Virus record (IMG/VR): IMGVR_UViG_3300038701_002453
Coordinates: 1 to 38,664 of that record
Reading direction: 5' to 3' (one strand)
Length of the DNA: 38,664 nucleotides
Origin: a virus
The notes under the pieces are model-generated. The model was not told where the DNA came from and ran no database searches. It saw nothing but the letters and a program-made list of their open reading frames with translations. The position numbers and the translations under genes were made by a program. How positions within the stretch are numbered: the stretch's first letter is position 1; the number at the start of each line of letters is the position of its first letter. This document shows, in pieces, positions 6,382 to 12,405 of this stretch.

Positions 6382-6584
6382 AAGAGGAATGGGGATATCA
6401 AGCCGAAAACGAGCCTTTAGTTACTTATGTTTGGACAATGAAGAACGGCAAGAAGATCAAATTGCACGACATGACCCGCTCGCACCTGTTGAACGCGTTG
6501 AGGGTTGTAGAAAACGGTAGCAGAAACAAGGACACAGTTTTTGCTATCAAGGAAGAACTGAGAAAAAGGGAGCGTGACGAATGA
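6378..6584 (+). CDS. Hypothetical protein, 68 aa
   Basis: A small protein with a W-x-M-K-N-G-K-K-I-x-L-x-D-M sequence leading to a helix (SHLLNALRVVENG), a layout common in small phage proteins of unknown function. It begins in the third GGAGCGTGA junction and ends in the fourth (KRERDE). Translationally coupled on both sides. Confidence 0.68.
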   Translation: MKEEWGYQAENEPLVTYVWTMKNGKKIKLHDMTRSHLLNALRVVENGSRNKDTVFAIKEELRKRERDE

Positions 6585-6811
6585 ATTTAACAGAGAAGCA
6601 GAAAGCTAGCTTGGCAAAACTCAGGGCACAGCCAATTTACATTGTAGGTGTTTCTCATGATGAGTTTGACAAGCCTTTAATGTTTTTTACGAGCATGGAC
6701 TTAGCTTGGCAATGGGTTAGGCAAAGAATTGAAACTCACGTTTTAAGGAAAGCTGAGTTCACTGCAAGGCTGGAAACAGGTGATATTGATTTTGTGAGGT
6801 GGGTTGTATGA
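6581..6811 (+). CDS. Hypothetical protein, 76 aa
   Basis: A small mixed alpha/beta protein (LRAQPIYIVGVSHDEFDKPL, then SMDLAWQWVRQRIE) with no recognised family. Its first 13 bases (ATGAATTTAACAG) recur exactly at the start of the HNH gene at 6808, so both proteins begin MNLT. The GTGAGGTGGG sequence in its last codons is the ribosome-binding site for that gene. Confidence 0.7.
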   Translation: MNLTEKQKASLAKLRAQPIYIVGVSHDEFDKPLMFFTSMDLAWQWVRQRIETHVLRKAEFTARLETGDIDFVRWVV

Positions 6812-7545
6812 ATTTAACAGATAAGCTTTCCTCTAAAGAGTTGGCGAAAGTAAAAAACAGGATGGAAGTAAGAAGAAAAAACGCAAAGCAGGGTCTTAAG
6901 GTTGGGATGCTGTTTGGAGAGTGGAAAGTTGTAAGCACGGATGTTGATATAAGACTTGTAAGCCTTACTGGAAACAAGGGCAACCCAAAGCTTTCTACCT
7001 TTGTCCTCGTGAATGACTCGAGGGTTGAAAAATGGGTCGAGTATAGTTCACTGAAAAATGGTCGCTCTACAAAGTCCAGATCATCTGACTGGGGTATCAA
7101 AAATGTTAAAGAGTTTAAGACTAGGTGGAGAGCGATTATGGAGAGGTGTTACAATCCCAACTGCAAGGCATACCCATGGTACGGAGCTAAGGGTATTCAG
7201 CTCTCTAGTGAGTTTCAGGACATGTTTAAATTCTGTAAGTACTTATCAACCCTAGGTGGTTTCAAGAAGGGTTTGCACATAGACCGAATAGACGGAAGTA
7301 AAAACTATGAGCGAGGAAATCTGAGATGGGCAACGGCAAGAGAAAACGCACTAAATAAGAAGAATATTTTAAAAGTAAATAGACAAGGCGAAGAATTAAC
7401 CTTCAAGTCTTTTGTGAAGAAATACTGCCGCATAAGCTTATCAAGGGCTAGGGATTTACTAAAAGATGGCTATGAACTAAGTGAAATAGAAAGCTATGTT
7501 GGTAGAAATAATCACCGAACTAAACCTAACCAACAAAACACCTGA
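6808..7545 (+). CDS. HNH endonuclease (homing-type)
   Basis: The 245-aa protein contains the recognisable core of phage HNH enzymes in which KTRWRAIMERCYNPNC (about residues 107-122) and WYGAKGIQLSSEF (about 128-140) precede a catalytic LHIDRIDG (about 161-168), NYERGNLRWATARENALNKK. The conserved His-x-Asp-Arg-Ile-Asp and Asn-x-x-Trp-x-Thr positions are intact. The N-terminal ~100 residues may bind DNA, and the C-terminal part (FVKKYCRISLSRARDLLKDG) looks like a small helix-turn-helix used for target recognition. ATG 6808 overlaps the previous stop. No intron is evident, so this is a free-standing enzyme. Confidence 0.82.
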   Translation: MNLTDKLSSKELAKVKNRMEVRRKNAKQGLKVGMLFGEWKVVSTDVDIRLVSLTGNKGNPKLSTFVLVNDSRVEKWVEYSSLKNGRSTKSRSSDWGIKNVKEFKTRWRAIMERCYNPNCKAYPWYGAKGIQLSSEFQDMFKFCKYLSTLGGFKKGLHIDRIDGSKNYERGNLRWATARENALNKKNILKVNRQGEELTFKSFVKKYCRISLSRARDLLKDGYELSEIESYVGRNNHRTKPNQQNT

Positions 7546-7563
7546 GCAAGGGGGAGAGTTAAG

Positions 7564-7818
7564 ATGAGCAAGGTTCACGATTTAAAAATAGAAAAGAGAT
7601 ATTTGGATTTAATTTTATCAGGAAAGAAAACCTTTGAAATTAGAAAGAATGACCGAGATTTCAAAGAGGGGGACTTTTTAGTTTTGAGGGATATTCATCC
7701 AGCAAGTTTTGAATATATGGGTAGAGCTTTGCTAGTTGAGGTTGTTTATCTCACAGAGTTTGAGCAAAAAGAAGGTTACGTTGTAATGGGTATCAAGGAG
7801 CAAGCCGACCATGAATAA
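7564..7818 (+). CDS. ASCH/DUF3850-type protein
   Basis: The 84-aa product matches small phage DUF3850 proteins of the ASCH (PUA-like) superfamily: VHDLKIEKRYLDLILSGKKT, then FEIRKNDRDFKEGD, LVLRDI and GYVVMGIK. The superfamily is thought to bind RNA or modified nucleosides; here the K-T-F-E-I-R-K-N-D-R-D block is the signature. GGGGGAGAG at 7550-7558 precedes ATG 7564. It overlaps the next small gene by 8 bases. The role in this phage is not established. Confidence 0.82.
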   Translation: MSKVHDLKIEKRYLDLILSGKKTFEIRKNDRDFKEGDFLVLRDIHPASFEYMGRALLVEVVYLTEFEQKEGYVVMGIKEQADHE

Positions 7819-7948
7819 AGAAGAGCTAAAAGAAAAAGAGCCAATTTTCTACACAAGAATAGGCTTTGGAGTTAAGCGAGTATCAAAGTCTTGGATTCGC
7901 AAAAACTGGAAGACATTGAAACAGATAGCTAAACAAGGGAAGAAGTGA
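7811..7948 (+). CDS. Basic micro-protein, 45 aa
   Basis: ATG 7811 follows AAGGAG at 7796-7801 and the frame ends in a TGA overlapping GTG 7945. The peptide is strongly basic, with about fifteen Lys or Arg and two Trp (SWIRKNWKTLK). It may bind nucleic acid or a membrane surface. No family recognised. Confidence 0.6.
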   Translation: MNKEELKEKEPIFYTRIGFGVKRVSKSWIRKNWKTLKQIAKQGKK

Positions 7949-8310
7949 ACGATAAAGAAATCAGAGAATTGAATGAAAGGCTGGCACGTTATGAGTATAC
8001 AGACCACCCCGAAACGATACGTGTTGGCGATGAGTTGGTGATAGCGATTGTGCAAAAGGGCAACAGAGATTACTTTACGGAAAAACCTCTCTACACAAAC
8101 AGCGTTGATTCATGCTTGCCGTTGCTGGAGAAGCTTAAAGTGAATTGTGACTTTTCATTCAGTAATAGCTTTAGTTTTGGGGCTAGGAATTTTAGGATTC
8201 ATAAAGATGGAATGTCTATAAGTGGTGCGTTTGGCGAAACTGTAGCTATGGCAGCAGCACAAGCAATCGACAAAGCAATCAATGAGCTATCAAAAGGTGA
8301 GGGGGAATGA
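7945..8310 (+). CDS. Hypothetical protein, 121 aa
   Basis: GTG 7945 overlaps the previous TGA. The C-terminal two-thirds (ARNFRIHKDGMSISGAFGET, then AMAAAQAIDKAINELS) resembles small phage proteins that end in an Ala-rich helix after a beta-meander. Function unknown. The terminal SKGEGE is encoded by the GGTGAGGGGGA site that serves the next gene. Confidence 0.7.
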   Translation: MNDKEIRELNERLARYEYTDHPETIRVGDELVIAIVQKGNRDYFTEKPLYTNSVDSCLPLLEKLKVNCDFSFSNSFSFGARNFRIHKDGMSISGAFGETVAMAAAQAIDKAINELSKGEGE

Positions 8311-8570
8311 GTAAAAAATCAGACAGGACAAAACCACAATTACTTAAAGATATAGAGGCTGTCGCATCAATGCCAGAGATTAGATATATCAGAGAGGGTG
8401 AGGTTAATAAGATGCTTAAAGAAAAAGACCAAGAAATCCAAAAGCTAAGAGAGGCGTTGATTGAGGCGAGACACGTCACTTCTTTGGTTTTAGAGGATAA
8501 GGCGGGCAAGGCTAGAATGACAGTTTTAAAAGATGAGCTAGACGCAATAATTAATGGAGGTGGGGAGTGA
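8307..8570 (+). CDS. Coiled-coil hypothetical protein, 87 aa
   Basis: The middle is a long charged helix (VNKMLKEKDQEIQKLREALI), a classic short coiled coil, and it probably dimerises. It ends in INGGGE, translated from the GGAGGTGGGGAG sequence that is also the ribosome-binding site for the next start at 8567. Function unknown. Confidence 0.7.
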   Translation: MSKKSDRTKPQLLKDIEAVASMPEIRYIREGEVNKMLKEKDQEIQKLREALIEARHVTSLVLEDKAGKARMTVLKDELDAIINGGGE

Positions 8571-8731
8571 GTCCTTTTAAATGGAAGTTATATTTATTAA
8601 AATTAAGATTTGCCAAAATTAGAATTGGCTGGGTTTTAGGTTCAGGGAAGCTCTCTTTCAAGGGGTGGCAAATTAATTGGCAAATTGGAAGATTGTACTT
8701 AGGTGCAATGGTTAACGGAGGTGGGGAATGA
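8567..8731 (+). CDS. Aromatic-rich micro-protein, 54 aa
   Basis: GTG 8567 overlaps the preceding TGA behind a strong GGAGGTGGGG site. The peptide is rich in Trp, Lys and Leu (WKLYLLKLRFAKIRIGWVLG, then GWQINWQIGRLY), with short amphipathic strands rather than a clear membrane helix. It ends in VNGGGE, almost the same tail as the previous gene, because both stop codons lie in near-identical junction sequences. Confidence 0.55.
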   Translation: MSPFKWKLYLLKLRFAKIRIGWVLGSGKLSFKGWQINWQIGRLYLGAMVNGGGE

Positions 8732-8844
8732 GGTATTTTTATAAATTTATTTGGGAGATATCCGAGCTTTCAGGGATAGGTTTAGGAAGATTCGCCCCCT
8801 ATGTTTTTGGGAAAATGATTGGAGCTAAAGGAGAAAAGCAATGA
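8728..8844 (+). CDS. Micro-protein, 38 aa
   Basis: ATG 8728 overlaps the previous TGA behind GGAGGTGGGG, and the stop overlaps ATG 8841. The peptide (FYKFIWEISELSGIGLGRFA, then YVFGKMIGAKG) is amphipathic and aromatic; it may lie on the membrane. Only its coupling and ribosome-binding site support it as a gene. Confidence 0.55.
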   Translation: MRYFYKFIWEISELSGIGLGRFAPYVFGKMIGAKGEKQ

Positions 8845-9164
8845 GCTTAATATGTTGTGAATGTGAAGATGCCTACGTCAAATATGCAATGTGTGGAAAA
8901 TGCGAGGATTCAGAATTAAGTAAAGCTAGGGAAGAAATCGCCACTCTCAAAAAAGAACTAGAGCTTGCCAATAAAAAGATTGAGTTGCTTGAGAAGTGTC
9001 GGGGGTTTTATGCAGATACTTACCACTGGCATGTAGATGAGTTTAGGCGCTCGCTTTTAGATAGCGATGCCCACGATGACTATACGTTTTCATCTAATCA
9101 CATGCCTATTGGCGGAAAACTAGCAAGAGAGACAGGGCGCTTAATTGAGGAGCTGGAGAAATGA
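8841..9164 (+). CDS. Zinc-motif plus coiled-coil protein, 107 aa (paralogue of 9161 gene)
   Basis: The N-terminus has ICCECEDAY and MCGKCED, two C-x-x-C pairs that could form a small zinc finger. A coiled coil follows (LSKAREEIATLKKELELANK onward), then an F-Y-A-D-T-Y-H-W-H block and a C-terminal GGKLARETGRLIEELEK helix. The next gene has the same order of parts (CEDCGNTMCIC, helix, FYASTDSW, FGGRCARQAEAKVKEVL), so the two are probably tandem paralogues. Function unknown. Confidence 0.75.
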   Translation: MSLICCECEDAYVKYAMCGKCEDSELSKAREEIATLKKELELANKKIELLEKCRGFYADTYHWHVDEFRRSLLDSDAHDDYTFSSNHMPIGGKLARETGRLIEELEK

Positions 9165-9487
9165 GCGGATACTGTGAAGATTGTGGAAACACTATGTGTA
9201 TATGTAGTGAGATGGGCGAAGAAGTAGATTTTTCAAAGTGCATACTGGTTGATAGGGTTAAGTTGAATAAACTCAAAAAAGCAGTTGAGATACTTAGGGC
9301 GAGTAATGCGTTTTATGCAAGCACGGATTCTTGGGAGTCGTCAGGTTGTGGCGAAAGACTTCAGGTAATTAACGATAGCGAGCCAGTAGAATTTAGAGAT
9401 AAAATGTGCACCTCGAAAACCATTTATTTTGGTGGTAGGTGCGCAAGGCAAGCAGAAGCGAAAGTTAAGGAGGTTTTAGGTGAGTAA
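9161..9487 (+). CDS. Zinc-motif protein, 108 aa (paralogue of 8841 gene)
   Basis: Residues 5-15 (CEDCGNTMCIC) hold four cysteines in a compact arrangement. A helical stretch (RVKLNKLKKAVEILRASNAF) comes next, followed by FYASTDSW and a C-terminal GGRCARQAEAKVKEVLGE, matching the upstream paralogue. The last codons form the 9467-9487 repeat that is also the ribosome-binding site for whatever starts at 9480. Confidence 0.75.
   Translation: MSGYCEDCGNTMCICSEMGEEVDFSKCILVDRVKLNKLKKAVEILRASNAFYASTDSWESSGCGERLQVINDSEPVEFRDKMCTSKTIYFGGRCARQAEAKVKEVLGE
9467..9487 (+). repeat. 21-bp direct repeat, copy 1
   Basis: The junction (AAGGAGG, then TTTTAGG, then TGAGTAA) is identical to 9575-9595, 108 bp downstream. 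It contains a strong ribosome-binding site, a GTG start and a TAA in another frame. Confidence 0.9.
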
Positions 9488-9548
9488 AAAAAGCGAAAAA
9501 GCTTTTAAGTTATTGAAATTGTTTAGGTGCATACGGAAATCAGTATAA
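9480..9548 (+). CDS. Possible basic micro-ORF, 22 aa
   Basis: GTG 9480 sits inside the repeated junction, seven bases after AAGGAGG, and reads VSKKSEKAFKLLKLFRCIRK before a TAA at 9546-9548. The peptide is basic and amphipathic. It may be a remnant of a gene lost between the two junction copies; the same junction starts a real gene at 9588. Confidence 0.35.
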   Translation: MSKKSEKAFKLLKLFRCIRKSV

Positions 9549-9565
9549 AACCGTTTTATACGGTT
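9549..9565 (+). other. Short perfect hairpin
   Basis: AACCGT at 9549-9554 pairs with ACGGTT at 9560-9565 around TTTAT. It lies between the two copies of the 21-bp repeat and has no T-tract, so it is unlikely to be a terminator. It may be a protein-binding inverted repeat or a remnant. Confidence 0.4.
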
Positions 9566-9574
9566 ATTAGTATA

Positions 9575-9595
9575 AAGGAGGTTTTAGGTGAGTAA
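9575..9595 (+). repeat. 21-bp direct repeat, copy 2
   Basis: Identical to 9467-9487. It provides the AAGGAGG site and GTG start (9588) of the next gene. Confidence 0.9.
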
Positions 9596-9899
9596 TAATT
9601 TAAGTTTGATCTCAAAGCATGGTTCGAGTCATTATTTTTTTCAAGATGAAAATGGCGACTATTTGGATGGCTCTGAGGTTTTGAGAAAAATCAACCAACT
9701 AGAGAAGCAGCTGGAGTGTGCGGTTAAAGCTCTAAGCGAAAGTTCGTGGAAGGGCGAGTTAGGAGTAAACATTATTATTTCAATGGGGTTCGCTACAAAG
9801 AAAAAGCTAATGGACTCCTATTTAACTGATATTAAAAACAACAGAGAAGCACTTGAGCAAATAGAGAAAATGAGTAGTCTGGAATTTCCGGATAGCTGA
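9588..9899 (+). CDS. Hypothetical protein, 103 aa
   Basis: GTG 9588 follows AAGGAGG in the second copy of the junction repeat. The N-terminus (SLISKHGSSHYFFQDENGDY) is beta-like, then a helical stretch (LRKINQLEKQLECAVKALSE) and a C-terminal helix. No known family. It is the last gene of the first small-gene array; about 90 bp without a convincing gene follow. Confidence 0.7.
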   Translation: MSNNLSLISKHGSSHYFFQDENGDYLDGSEVLRKINQLEKQLECAVKALSESSWKGELGVNIIISMGFATKKKLMDSYLTDIKNNREALEQIEKMSSLEFPDS

Positions 9900-9991
9900 G
9901 GATATAGAAGAAATATAAATAGAAAAGATGAGTGTTTAGGAATTTCCCAATCACTTAAAAGCAGGGTTGGCGCACTCAATAGAGGCGCGAA

Positions 9992-10036
9992 ATGAAGTTA
10001 AACAAAAACACAACAAAACCTAGAGGTGCGGCATGA
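9992..10036 (+). CDS. Possible leader peptide before the integrase, 14 aa
   Basis: ATG 9992 after GAGGCGCG opens a 14-codon frame (MKLNKNTTKPRGAA) whose TGA overlaps the integrase ATG at 10033. It could couple integrase translation to its own. Evidence is limited to position and overlap; the integrase also has its own AGAGGTG at 10021-10027. Confidence 0.3.
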   Translation: MKLNKNTTKPRGAA

Positions 10037-11316
10037 GAGACAATGCTTGCGCTTCTAGTGCTACTTATGAAAAATCTTGGGAGACGAAAGTTAAGCAGGG
10101 TTATTTTATGGGTGGTTCAGTACATTCAGACGAGAAGGTGTGCGCTTGTGGCGGCAAATTCTCGATGCGAGTTGAGCTTGAGGGTTTTAAATATCCTAAG
10201 TGTTCGAGCTGTGGGGAAAGCCCGAAGAAGTTATACGTCAAAAAGTATTTGCCCAAGCCTGATGGCTCGAATGGTTACTGCACGATTAGATATAGCAAAA
10301 CAGGAGCTAGGCTAGAGTCTATTCTTGATGCGATTTTCCTTTTGAAGCAGATCGAATCAGAGCTGCTCAGTGGCGATTTTAAGCCCATTGATTACGCAAC
10401 CAAGCTAGATAGGGATTTCATTTTAATTGAGAGGTATGCTCCTTACTATCTCGCTGAATACGAAAAAGTGATGGAGTCTGGGAAGATCTCACCGAGTACG
10501 CTTCATAACAAGAAAAGCATTTTTAGAAACCACTTGATTCCGGCATTTAAAGGGAAAAACCTAGGGGAGATTACGCTCCAAGATATGAACCAATTTATCC
10601 TGGACAGGTCGCATATAGACCGCACTGCACAGTATTCAATTCAAGAGTTAAAGGTTTGCATGAACTTTGCCCTTGAGCGTGGACACATAGCAAGAAAGCC
10701 CAAGTTTCCACCTATCAGGAAATCTAAGAAAGCAAGCTCGGAAGAAATCATCAGCATGGACCAGCAGTTAAGAATAATAGAACTTCTCCCAGCTGGTCCA
10801 GTCAAGGATTGCATTAAGGTCCAAGCATTGTTTGCGCTAAGGACCGGCGAAGCTAGGGCATTGAAGGTCCAAGACTTTGATTTTAAAAAGATGGAGCTAA
10901 ATATAAACAGGCACTTTTCAAGAGGCGTTCTCTTAACCGGAAGGAAGTCGAACAAGGATGGTCATAAAATACCACTGGTCCAAAGCGATCTTGATATCGT
11001 GGGTCCAATGATCACAGGACTTGGACCTAGTGAGTTTATATTTAAAGGAAGGTCCACTGACTGCATAAGCGCAGATATACTTACTAAAAATTGGCGCAAG
11101 GCCAGTAAGGAATTGGGGATAAATAGCTCGCTTTATATGGGAACTAAGCACGCAACACTTTCAGACCTTAAAAGAAAAGGAATGAGCGAAGCAATGCTTT
11201 TAAAGTTCTCAGGTATCTCTAACCCAGAGATATTAAATCGATACTCTCAAATCAATCATGACGATTTAAGGGAAGCACGAATGCGGAATAAAAGCGGAAC
11301 ATTGAAAATCGTCTAA
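10033..11316 (+). CDS. int: Tyrosine-family integrase with N-terminal zinc ribbon
   Basis: The 427-aa protein is a phage tyrosine recombinase. It begins with a zinc-ribbon-like C-A-C (residues 37-39) and C-S-S-C (57-60). A SAM-like core-binding domain follows (about 130-230; LHNKKSIFRNHLIPAFKGKN). The catalytic domain has box I LFALRTGEARAL with Arg270, and the nucleophile Tyr404 in ILNRYSQI. The box II region reads YMGTKHATLSDL, so the usual Arg of the R-H motif is Lys372 beside His373, and the later G-H motif reads FSGIS. The active site is therefore unusual. The adjacent tRNA-derived attP supports an integration role. Confidence 0.88.
   Translation: MRDNACASSATYEKSWETKVKQGYFMGGSVHSDEKVCACGGKFSMRVELEGFKYPKCSSCGESPKKLYVKKYLPKPDGSNGYCTIRYSKTGARLESILDAIFLLKQIESELLSGDFKPIDYATKLDRDFILIERYAPYYLAEYEKVMESGKISPSTLHNKKSIFRNHLIPAFKGKNLGEITLQDMNQFILDRSHIDRTAQYSIQELKVCMNFALERGHIARKPKFPPIRKSKKASSEEIISMDQQLRIIELLPAGPVKDCIKVQALFALRTGEARALKVQDFDFKKMELNINRHFSRGVLLTGRKSNKDGHKIPLVQSDLDIVGPMITGLGPSEFIFKGRSTDCISADILTKNWRKASKELGINSSLYMGTKHATLSDLKRKGMSEAMLLKFSGISNPEILNRYSQINHDDLREARMRNKSGTLKIV
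11283..11300 (+). repeat. Arm-type repeat candidate, left
   Basis: Two GCGGAA motifs 11 bp apart (11283 and 11294) lie in the last codons of the integrase. The 18-bp block matches 11424-11441 at 15 of 18 positions, in the same orientation on the other side of the attP core. Confidence 0.45.
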
Positions 11317-11351
11317 GTGCTTAGAATTAAAGGGTTTTGCATGGCGTATTT

Positions 11352-11379
11352 GCTAGTTCAAATCCGGCCGTCTCCTCCA
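11352..11379 (+). other. attP: attP core: 3' end of a tRNA gene
   Basis: The sequence reads as a tRNA T-arm and acceptor 3' strand. A T-stem (11352-11356 with 11064-type partner 11364-11368, one A-C mismatch), the TTCAAAT loop at 11357-11363, CGTCTCC (11369-11375), a T discriminator and CCA (11377-11379) follow in order. There is no D-arm, anticodon arm or 5' acceptor strand, so it is not a tRNA gene. A tRNA 3' end directly downstream of int is the classic attP arrangement. The implied host acceptor 5' strand is GGAGACG, common in tRNA-Ser, but the isotype is uncertain. Confidence 0.8.
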
Positions 11380-11423
11380 TAAAGCCCTTCTGATAAGGCG
11401 TTTCAAGCCTCGGAAAATCAAAA

Positions 11424-11441
11424 GCGGAATATAAACGGAAT
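11424..11441 (+). repeat. Arm-type repeat candidate, right
   Basis: CGGAAT motifs at 11425 and 11436 are again 11 bp apart, matching the left pair (11283-11300) at 15 of 18 positions. A further CGGAA is at 11411. The placement on both sides of the core suits integrase arm sites. Confidence 0.45.
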
Positions 11442-11455
11442 TATCAAGGAATATC

Positions 11456-11695
11456 ATGAGTTTTGACGAGTTATTTGAACAGAAAGAAATACTAGGCTCA
11501 CCAGAGAGTAAGGCTAGAATAGAGATAGAAACAGGGCTAGAGTCCGGCTTGTACGTTTCAAGAATTACAATTCACACGATATCCAATAACGGCAAGCACA
11601 AAGAAAAAATGACGAGAAGCTTCAACACCTCAAGAGAACTTGATGACCATGTTAAGTCAGTCGTTCTCGACTTTCACGAAAAGCATGGCAAATAA
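11456..11695 (+). CDS. Hypothetical protein, 79 aa
   Basis: ATG 11456 follows CAAGGAA at 11445-11451. The product is charged (IEIETGLESGLYVSRITIHT, then FNTSRELDDHVKSVVLDFHE) and probably a two-layer alpha/beta fold. Position next to int and attP is typical for an excisionase or attachment-site protein, but no winged-helix or MerR-like motif is visible, so I do not name it. A terminator follows at 11707. Confidence 0.7.
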   Translation: MSFDELFEQKEILGSPESKARIEIETGLESGLYVSRITIHTISNNGKHKEKMTRSFNTSRELDDHVKSVVLDFHEKHGK

Positions 11696-11706
11696 TACCA
11701 GTCGCA

Positions 11707-11738
11707 CCTAAAGGGCTTTACTTTTCCCTTTGGTTTTT
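11707..11738 (+). terminator. Intrinsic terminator after the attP-side gene
   Basis: CC(T)AAAGGG at 11707-11715 pairs with CCCTTTGG at 11726-11733 with one bulged T, followed by TTTTT at 11734-11738. It would end the integrase operon. Confidence 0.65.
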
Positions 11739-11782
11739 GATAATAATATTTTTCATTCTCCTTTCCGGAGTTTGTTTGTTTG

Positions 11783-11863
11783 AGAGGTCACGTGATCTTT
11801 GCTGGGTGGGAACTTTATTAATTTAATGTGCCAGCAAGATCGTTAGCGTGACCTCTTTTTTTT
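11783..11863 (+). terminator. Long interrupted hairpin with T-tract
   Basis: AGAGGTCACG at 11783-11792 pairs perfectly with CGTGACCTCT at 11847-11856. Inside, 11794-11805 pairs with 11831-11841 (11 bp, one bulged T). Seven T follow at 11857-11863. The outer and inner stems are separated by a small asymmetric internal loop. It is much longer than a normal terminator, so it may be the 3' end of a small RNA as well as a stop signal. The 263 bp from 11696 to 11958 hold no convincing gene. Confidence 0.65.
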
Positions 11864-11929
11864 ATACAAAGCTTAAAAACCTGTCTCATTAACTCAGCGA
11901 ACAAGTAAGACAAAATTATAGACCGGGCC

Positions 11930-11959
11930 TTTACAACGTCCGTAATAATTGCGTATCAT
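11930..11959 (+). promoter_or_regulatory. Possible promoter for the RusA operon
   Basis: TTTACA at 11930-11935 and TATCAT at 11954-11959 are 18 bp apart. This lies just after two terminators and 42 bp before the RusA start, where a new promoter is needed. Confidence 0.4.
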
Positions 11960-12000
11960 TGTCTAGGGTTAGGCGTTTTTCTTTTTCCAACAGGAAAGAG

Positions 12001-12405
12001 ATGAAGCTTATTTATTCAGCAAATTTACCAGTAAGACCGCAGTCAAAGCAGTCTACTCGTTTTTTCAACGACAAAAATAACGGAAAATTAAGGTCATGCA
12101 CTGACCCCAAAAAAGCCAACTATGTCAGGACTCTTTCTAATCTCGCAAGGGTTCACAAGAAAAACGCTAAGAGCGAAAAACCTCTGGCGTTAACCGTCAC
12201 TTTTAAATTCAAGCATTCAAAGAAAAGAGGCTACAGAGCAGCGGGTGCTGATCTTGATAATTTATTAAAGCCTCTCAAAGATTCCATGAACAAAATTATC
12301 TATAAAGACGACAAGCAGATCGTCAGCGTCATGGCGTCCAAGTTTTATTCAGAAGAAGATTCAATAGAAGTTTTAATTCACGAGTTGCCGAGGGAGGGTA
12401 AATGA
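12001..12405 (+). CDS. rusA: RusA-type Holliday junction resolvase
   Basis: The 134-aa protein matches the RusA family, dimeric nucleases that cut four-way DNA junctions during phage recombination. The catalytic block is clear: GADLDNLLKPLKDSMN gives Asp84, Asp86 and Lys90, and IIYKDDKQIVS gives Asp103/Asp104, with spacings close to E. coli RusA (D70, D72, K76, D91). The N-terminal LIYSANLPVRPQSKQSTR and C-terminal EDSIEVLI also fit. ATG 12001 is chosen because CAGGAAAGAG precedes it; an upstream TTG at 11959 overlaps the promoter. It overlaps the lipoprotein gene (ATGA). Confidence 0.88.
   Translation: MKLIYSANLPVRPQSKQSTRFFNDKNNGKLRSCTDPKKANYVRTLSNLARVHKKNAKSEKPLALTVTFKFKHSKKRGYRAAGADLDNLLKPLKDSMNKIIYKDDKQIVSVMASKFYSEEDSIEVLIHELPREGK

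Noticed and set aside
11341-11379. A tRNA gene
   Set aside because: Only the T-arm and 3' acceptor strand are present; there is no D-arm, anticodon arm or 5' acceptor strand. It is better explained as the attP core.
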